Translations under genes and position numbers: made by a program
The notes under the pieces: generated by a model
What the model was told of the DNA's origin: nothing
Databases searched by the model: none
The model's input: the letters and a program-made list of their open reading frames with translations, nothing else
In this document: in pieces, positions 7,901 to 11,041 of the stretch
Numbering within the stretch: the stretch's first letter is position 1
How the letters are laid out: each line of letters begins with the position of its first letter
From: Phycisphaerales bacterium
Lineage (GTDB): Bacteria; Planctomycetota; Phycisphaerae; Phycisphaerales; SM1A02
Assembly: GCA_020427625.1 (NCBI GenBank)
Contig: JAGQOI010000403.1
Coordinates: 1 to 11,041 of the forward strand
Length of the DNA stretch: 11,041 nucleotides
Reading direction: 5' to 3'

Positions 7901-9301
7901 CGCGCGCGGACGGTTCGATTCGCCCTGGTACCAGATCGCGCCGCGCATCCCGAACGGCACGATCGGCGCGATCATCCCGTTGAACAGCGCGGTCGGCATG
8001 TTCTGGTGGAACTCGTCGCGGGCCGGCCACGCGGGCAGACGCGAACGCGCGACGCCGATGCGGAAGCGCCACGGTCCGGCGAGCGACCGCGCGGCATCCG
8101 GTTCGTCGACCGGCGCGATCGTCATCTGCTCCGGGCGTCCGTGCAGGCCGCCCGCGCCGCCCGTGTCGAGCACGCGAACCGCGATGGTCAGGCGACCGCC
8201 CCGCACGAGCGCGCCGGGCACGCGGTACGTCCGCGGCGTCTGCCACTGGTTCACGTCCATGAACCCGCCGACGACGGTGCCGTTCACGTACGTCGTGTCC
8301 ATGTCGTCGATCGGACCGAGCGACAGCACGAGATCGCGCCCGTTCCACGCGCCGGGAACGTCGACGACCCTGCGGTACCACGCCGTGCCGTCGAACGACG
8401 CGAGGTCGCCCGCGTCCCACACGCCGGGCAGGTCCGCGGCCTCCCAGGCGCTGTCGTCGTGGTCGGGCATCATCCACTGGCCGGACGCGCTGCCGGGATC
8501 CGTGTCGTCGAGCGTCGCCCACCAGCGATCGCGTCGCGCGTCGTACGCGGCCGCGCCGTTGGCGGGATCGTTCCGCATGCGCACGATGGCGTCGAGCGCG
8601 TCGTTGAAGTCGCCGCGGGCGCGGAGCGTGCCTTCGCTCGTCCACGCCTCCGCGACCGTGCCGCCCCAGTTCGTGCTGACGAGACCGATCGGCACGTCGA
8701 GCGCGTCGTCGAGTTCGCGTCCGAAGTGGTACGCGACGGCGCTGAAGGACCGGACGCGTTCGGGCGTGCAGAGGTCCCAGCGTCCGGCGCAGTCGTCCTG
8801 CGGCGTCGTCGCGACGGTGTTGCGGACGTCGAAGAGGCGCACGGTCGGTCGGTCCGCGTCGGCGAGACGCGCCGCGAACGCGGCGTCGCTCTCGGCGTCG
8901 GTGCGCGTCGCCTGCATCGGCCACTCCATGTTCGACTGGCCGGAGCAGATCCACACCTCGCCGACGAGCACGTCGCCGAGGGTGATGACGTCGGTCCCGC
9001 TGCGGACGGTGACGGTGTGCGGCCCGCCGGCGGCGCCGGTGGGGAGGTGGACGGTCCAGGCGCCGTCGGCGTCCGCCGTCGTGTCGATCGCCCGGTCGAG
9101 CCAGGATGCGCGGACGTTCACCTCGGCGCCCGGTTCCGCCCATCCCCACACGGGCGCGTTCATGGCGCGCTGGAGGACCATGTGGTCCCCGAAGATCGCG
9201 GGCAGTCGCAGGTCGGCGGCGGCGTGCGTCGTAGTCATGAGGAGGACGAGCAGCGACAGGCCGGACCATCGTCGGCCGGGACGGGACGGGGATCGACGCA
9301 T
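4970..9301 (-). CDS. Secreted SGNH O-acetylesterase / GH95 alpha-L-fucosidase fusion
   Basis: This 1443-residue protein joins two hydrolases. A signal peptide (1 to about 29, THAAA then D) directs export. Residues about 30-660 are sialate-O-acetylesterase-like (SASA, SGNH fold): CSGQSNMEW has the nucleophile S123, IWYQGESN lies at 456-463, and DIHPRNK has the catalytic H540. A beta-sandwich insert (about 280-400) is typical of the long form. After a Pro/Ala linker (about 662-688), residues 689-1443 form a full GH95 module, from the N-terminal beta domain (YRRPATTWTEALPVGNGRLG) through an (alpha/alpha)6 barrel to a C-terminal beta domain. Its residues match those of Bifidobacterium AfcA: N1035 and N1037 (LNINVQMNYW), general acid E1165 (SNSPEN) and D1334 (FQIDGNFG). 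It likely removes acetyl groups and terminal L-fucose (or L-galactose) from a complex glycan such as xyloglucan, pectin or an algal fucan. The substrate is inferred. AAGGAG lies eight bases before the ATG. Confidence 0.93.
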   Translation of the reverse strand: MRRSPSRPGRRWSGLSLLVLLMTTTHAAADLRLPAIFGDHMVLQRAMNAPVWGWAEPGAEVNVRASWLDRAIDTTADADGAWTVHLPTGAAGGPHTVTVRSGTDVITLGDVLVGEVWICSGQSNMEWPMQATRTDAESDAAFAARLADADRPTVRLFDVRNTVATTPQDDCAGRWDLCTPERVRSFSAVAYHFGRELDDALDVPIGLVSTNWGGTVAEAWTSEGTLRARGDFNDALDAIVRMRNDPANGAAAYDARRDRWWATLDDTDPGSASGQWMMPDHDDSAWEAADLPGVWDAGDLASFDGTAWYRRVVDVPGAWNGRDLVLSLGPIDDMDTTYVNGTVVGGFMDVNQWQTPRTYRVPGALVRGGRLTIAVRVLDTGGAGGLHGRPEQMTIAPVDEPDAARSLAGPWRFRIGVARSRLPAWPARDEFHQNMPTALFNGMIAPIVPFGMRGAIWYQGESNRPRAAQYRTLFPDMIRDWREHWNQGDFPFLFVQIAPFRYGGDTGEAAELREAQRLALRVPNTGMAVTMDIGNPRDIHPRNKHDVGHRLALWALAGTYGHADLVCSGPLYRDMTVEGDRIRLRLDHADGGLVARDGPLTHMLVAGDDRVFHPATATIEGDTIVVSSPEVPKPVAARYGWGAADEPNLFNGAGLPASSFRTDDWPGPMQVAPASPRRGAAATPDPRLWYRRPATTWTEALPVGNGRLGAMVFGAVDSERIQLNEDTLWAGHAFDRDRPAGAATLAEARAHVFAGRFAAAERLMKREVLAERLIRSYQTLGDLRLDFDRSPTPVSDYRRELDLATGIARTTYRRGETTITRDVFASAPDDAIVIRIESSTPHGLAFDLALDRAADAATTAEAPDRLVMRGRATQDGAHPGVHFVARVRVIPEGGFVSADASALRVEHATAATILLVAGTDYRDGADPERDTAAMLARFDATPVRADVLRATHVADHRALFDRVSLDLGPAVDAPTDVRLDAVASGAADPDLGATYFQFGRYLLMGSSRPHCMPANLQGLWNEHLAAPWNSDYHLNINVQMNYWPAEVTNLSECHEPMFDLIDRIRDSGRATARTTYGCDGWVAHHTTDAWWFTAPIGEPVWGQWIGGGAWCARHLWEHYEFTRDLDGLRERGFPVLREACVFFLDWLVPHPETGALVSGPSNSPENTFIAPDGTRACLTMGPSMDQEIIWDLFTNTIEAATALGLADDEIVERVREARARLAMPGIGADGRLMEWPLPFAEAEPGHRHMSHLYGLHPGRQFTRRDTPEMIAAIERSLDFRLAHGGGHTGWSRAWLVNFAARLERGDEAHDHLAHLLADSALPNLFDSHPPFQIDGNFGACAGIAEMLLQSHDGTIHLLPALPGAWAEGRVTGLRARGGAIVDLAWRDGRPTEATLRATADGALLVRGPSTAPIRSLDGAPVDRDDDGAVRLDVRSGDVHHIGF

Positions 9302-9309
9302 GGGTGGTT

Positions 9310-9315
9310 CTCCTT
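9310..9315 (-). promoter_or_regulatory. Ribosome-binding site of the esterase/fucosidase gene
   Basis: On the minus strand AAGGAG lies eight bases before the ATG at 9301. It is a strong Shine-Dalgarno and fixes the start. Just upstream on the same strand TAGGAT (9330-9325) could serve as a -10 element, placing the RNA start near 9318; no convincing -35 was found. Confidence 0.7.
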
Positions 9316-9329
9316 GCGGCGATCATCCT

Positions 9330-9366
9330 ACCGTACGCTTGCCCTTCGGCGCGGCGCGGGTACGGT
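9330..9366. promoter_or_regulatory. Inverted repeat in the divergent promoter region
   Basis: ACCGTAC (9330-9336) and GTACGGT (9360-9366) form a perfect 7-bp inverted repeat with arm starts 30 bp apart (about three helical turns), in the 72-bp gap between two divergent genes. One arm overlaps the suggested -10 of the serine hydrolase, the other abuts the suggested -10 of the esterase/fucosidase. It could be a shared operator. A chance match is possible at this length. Confidence 0.4.
9339..9366 (+). promoter_or_regulatory. Candidate promoter of the serine hydrolase (leaderless)
   Basis: TTGCCC (9339-9344) and TACGGT (9361-9366), spaced by 16 bases, resemble weak sigma70 elements. The -10-like hexamer ends seven bases before the ATG at 9374, so transcription would begin at or next to the start codon. 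There is no Shine-Dalgarno before this gene, which fits a leaderless mRNA. Confidence 0.4.
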
Positions 9367-9373
9367 GCGCGGC

Positions 9374-10789
9374 ATGACGCAGACGACCCGCCGTCGCCTT
9401 CTCCTCGTCCTGGCCGCGCTGTGCCTGCTCGGTGTCGTCGCCTGGCGGTGGGTCGTCGCGCCCAGGCTCGACGAGATCCGCATCGCGCTCGGGTATGCCT
9501 CGGTCATCGCCGCGAGCCAGGCCTTCATCACGGGCGATGATCTCGCAACGATCCGTGCCGAGCGTCTGCCTCCGGCGGCGGACTTCGTGACGATCGAACT
9601 CGACGCCTCCGAGGGTACGGCGACCGCCCGCGCCTTCGGGGTGTTCTCGCGCACGGCCCGCGTCCGTGCGGGACTCGGTGCGACGCGGGTCGCGGACGAG
9701 CGCGTCGCGCTGCCGGATGAGCTGCCCGATCTCGTGCCGACGCCGCCCGCCGATCGACCCTGGCCGGAGGGATCGTCGCCGGACCTGGCGCCGCTCGCGC
9801 CCGGCGTCGACGCGGCCGCGCTGGCGCGGGCGATCGATGCCGCGTTCGTCGATCCCGACACCGGCGCGTCGTTGCGGACGCATGCCGTGCTCGTGGTGCA
9901 CGACGGGCGTCTCGTCGCCGAGCGGTATCGCGACGGGTACGACCGCTTCACGCCGCTGCTGGGTTGGTCGATGACGAAGAGCATCACCGCGACGCTCGTC
10001 GGGCGTCTCGTGCAGATGGGTCGTCTCGACGTGTCCGCACCGGCGCCGGTGCCGGCCTGGTCCGCGCCGGATGATCCGCGTCGGGCGATCACGCTGGATG
10101 ATCTGCTGCGCATGCAGAGCGGGCTGCATTTCTTCACGAACTACACGCGTCCCGACAGCGACAGTCTGCGCATGCTGTTCATGAGCGCGGATGCCGGTGC
10201 GTACGCCGCGGAGCAGACGCTCGAGGTCGCGCCCGGCGTGCGGTGGTCGTATTCGGACGGGACGAGCAACATCGTCGCGGGCATCGTGTGCCGCGCGTCG
10301 GGCTCGACGCTGCGGGAGCGGTGTCTCGCGCCGCAGCGGTTGTTGTTCGGGCCGCTGGGGATGGACACGGCGGTGATCGGCGTCGACGGGTCGGGGACGT
10401 TCGTCGGCAGTTCGCTGATGTATGCATCGGCGCGGGACTGGGCGCGGGTGGGTCAGTTGTATCTGGACGACGGCATCTGGAACGACGAGCGTCTGTTGCC
10501 GGAGGGATGGGTCGCGTACGTGACGGCGCCGACGGCGGGCGTGCCGCGCGGGCGCTACGGCGCGCACTTCTGGCGGTTTGATGCGACGCTCGACCCGGAT
10601 CTCGCGCCCGAGCTCGCGGGCGTGTACCACATGTCGGGATACGACGGCCAGGAGGTCTTCATCGTGCCGTCGCGTCGGCTGGTCGTCGTGCGTCTGGGGC
10701 TCGAATCACCGGACGCGCCGTTCGACGCGCGCGCCTTCGCCGCCTCGGTGATCTCCGGGTTCCCGACCGCGGGCGTCCGCAGGGATTGA
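9374..10789 (+). CDS. Membrane-anchored serine hydrolase, beta-lactamase class C / PBP-like family
   Basis: The 471-residue protein has a basic N-terminus (TRRR) and one hydrophobic segment (about 9-29) that probably anchors it with the enzyme outside the membrane. Residues about 145-460 are a beta-lactamase-family (PF00144, COG1680) domain: SMTK (199-202) provides nucleophile S199 and K202, YSD (293-295) is the second motif with Y293, and HMSGYDGQ (419-426) occupies the third-motif position. Residues 30-140 show no domain I recognise. The family includes class C beta-lactamases, D-amino-acid peptidases, esterases and amide hydrolases such as 6-aminohexanoate-dimer hydrolase; the motifs do not decide the substrate, and antibiotic resistance should not be assumed. 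It is divergent from the esterase/fucosidase across 72 bp. The ATG at 9374 is chosen because it opens a normal signal-anchor; no Shine-Dalgarno precedes it. Confidence 0.88.
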   Translation: MTQTTRRRLLLVLAALCLLGVVAWRWVVAPRLDEIRIALGYASVIAASQAFITGDDLATIRAERLPPAADFVTIELDASEGTATARAFGVFSRTARVRAGLGATRVADERVALPDELPDLVPTPPADRPWPEGSSPDLAPLAPGVDAAALARAIDAAFVDPDTGASLRTHAVLVVHDGRLVAERYRDGYDRFTPLLGWSMTKSITATLVGRLVQMGRLDVSAPAPVPAWSAPDDPRRAITLDDLLRMQSGLHFFTNYTRPDSDSLRMLFMSADAGAYAAEQTLEVAPGVRWSYSDGTSNIVAGIVCRASGSTLRERCLAPQRLLFGPLGMDTAVIGVDGSGTFVGSSLMYASARDWARVGQLYLDDGIWNDERLLPEGWVAYVTAPTAGVPRGRYGAHFWRFDATLDPDLAPELAGVYHMSGYDGQEVFIVPSRRLVVVRLGLESPDAPFDARAFAASVISGFPTAGVRRD

Positions 10790-10803
10790 TCTTGCCCGTT
10801 TTT
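10770..10803 (+). terminator. Possible weak terminator after the serine hydrolase
   Basis: CGGGC (10770-10774) can pair with GCCCG (10794-10798), directly followed by TTTTT (10799-10803), one of the few T-runs in the window. The stem is only five pairs with a 19-base loop and overlaps the gene's 3' end, so it is a weak candidate. Confidence 0.3.
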
Positions 10804-10816
10804 CCGGCGCGAGACA

Positions 10817-10845
10817 TTGCAATCGCGGCGACGGCGCGGTGTAGT
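10817..10845 (+). promoter_or_regulatory. Candidate sigma70-type promoter for the last gene
   Basis: TTGCAA (10817-10822) and TGTAGT (10840-10845) are separated by exactly 17 bases, each matching four of six consensus positions. Transcription would start near 10852, leaving a leader of about 86 bases before the ATG at 10938. The spacing and position between genes make this the best promoter match I could see in the window. Confidence 0.5.
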
Positions 10846-10853
10846 GGGGGTCG

Positions 10854-10886
10854 GGATCGTGGTCGGTTGAGGACCGATCATGGTTC
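10854..10886 (+). promoter_or_regulatory. Predicted 5'-leader RNA stem-loop
   Basis: Bases 10854-10867 can pair with 10873-10886 without a bulge: 14 pairs (four of them G-U) closing a five-base loop, UGAGG. The G-U pairs form only in the + strand RNA, so this is a feature of the leader of the gene at 10938, not of an antisense transcript. It would sit at the extreme 5' end if the promoter at 10817-10845 is right. It may stabilise the mRNA or tune translation. No T-run follows, so it is not a terminator. Confidence 0.55.
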
Positions 10887-10923
10887 GCCGCGGCGGAGGG
10901 GGTCTTCGCCGACCAGGCACATC

Positions 10924-10931
10924 CAGAGGAG
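10924..10931 (+). promoter_or_regulatory. Ribosome-binding site of the last gene
   Basis: AGAGGAGA lies six bases before the ATG at 10938. The strong match supports a real translated gene at the right edge of the window. Confidence 0.75.
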
Positions 10932-10937
10932 AGAGCA

Positions 10938-11041
10938 ATGCGAAGAGGACTCAAGTCGTCCACGATGTGGACATTCATCGGCGCGGTCTGTACCGCGGCC
11001 GCGACGGCCGTCGCCGGTCCGTGCGGACCCGGCAACGGCCC
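10938..11041 (+). CDS. Secreted protein of unknown function, N-terminal 34 residues (3' end outside window)
   Basis: The frame opens at ATG 10938 behind a strong Shine-Dalgarno and runs off the window. The visible part starts MRRGLKSSTMW, with a basic n-region (RR, K) and a hydrophobic core (about 11-26) rich in Ala, Val and Thr. This is a signal peptide with likely cleavage after A-V-A or A-V-A-G. The mature start is PCGPGNGP. Cys/Gly/Pro/Asn-rich mature N-termini like this recall secreted proteins of planctomycetes with repeated Cys-rich segments, but that is a recollection of pattern and not a family assignment. Export is well supported; function is unknown. Confidence 0.75.
   Translation, partial: MRRGLKSSTMWTFIGAVCTAAATAVAGPCGPGNG

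Noticed and set aside
7049..9373. Long upstream open extension of the serine hydrolase frame, antisense to the esterase
   Set aside because: No ribosome site or recognisable domain is present; the ATG at 9374 opens a normal membrane anchor.
10887..10896. Palindrome around CCGCGG after the leader hairpin
   Set aside because: Short self-complementary GC strings are common in DNA of this composition and no further support was found.

Overview
The window is a GC-rich stretch of bacterial chromosome with two parts: a chaperone cluster on the + strand (1-4946), and a convergent secreted carbohydrate-active enzyme followed by surface or secreted proteins (4970-11041). The organism is most likely a planctomycete, perhaps a Phycisphaerae-type lineage. 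This is inferred from the very high GC, the duplicated groEL genes around groES, the large secreted esterase/fucosidase, and a Cys/Gly/Pro-rich secreted protein starting at the right edge. No rRNA or marker gene is present to prove it.

Chaperone cluster. The 3' end of a first groEL (1-486, cut by the window) is followed by groES (602-892), a complete second groEL (1010-2623), dnaJ (2716-3873), grpE (3899-4504) and a small FmdB-type zinc-ribbon gene (4509-4946). All point the same way with short gaps. Stem-loops lie between groEL1 and groES and, much stronger, between groEL2 and dnaJ, so the cluster is probably several processed or partly terminated transcription units. The GroEL copies differ: the upstream one keeps a Gly-Gly-Met tail with a His-rich insert but has a changed nucleotide-pocket Asp, while the groES-linked one has a canonical pocket and no Gly-Gly-Met tail. 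DnaJ and GrpE are the co-chaperones of DnaK, but dnaK is not in the window. Three 10-bp direct repeats precede groES; no CIRCE or HAIR element was seen.

Carbohydrate and surface region. A 1443-residue minus-strand gene (4970-9301) encodes a signal peptide, an SGNH/sialate-O-acetylesterase-like domain with an inserted beta-sandwich, and a complete GH95 alpha-L-fucosidase-like module. It looks built to deacetylate and defucosylate one glycan in a single secreted polypeptide. It is convergent with the chaperone cluster (23 bp between stop codons) and divergent from a membrane-anchored serine hydrolase of the beta-lactamase/penicillin-binding family (9374-10789). The 72-bp divergent promoter region holds a 7-bp inverted repeat and suggests a leaderless mRNA for the hydrolase. 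Last, 10938-11041 is the start of a secreted protein, preceded by a plausible sigma70-type promoter and a long predicted stem-loop at the 5' end of its transcript.

There are no tRNA or rRNA genes, CRISPR arrays, insertion sequences or phage genes, and no gene-free stretch over 300 bases.
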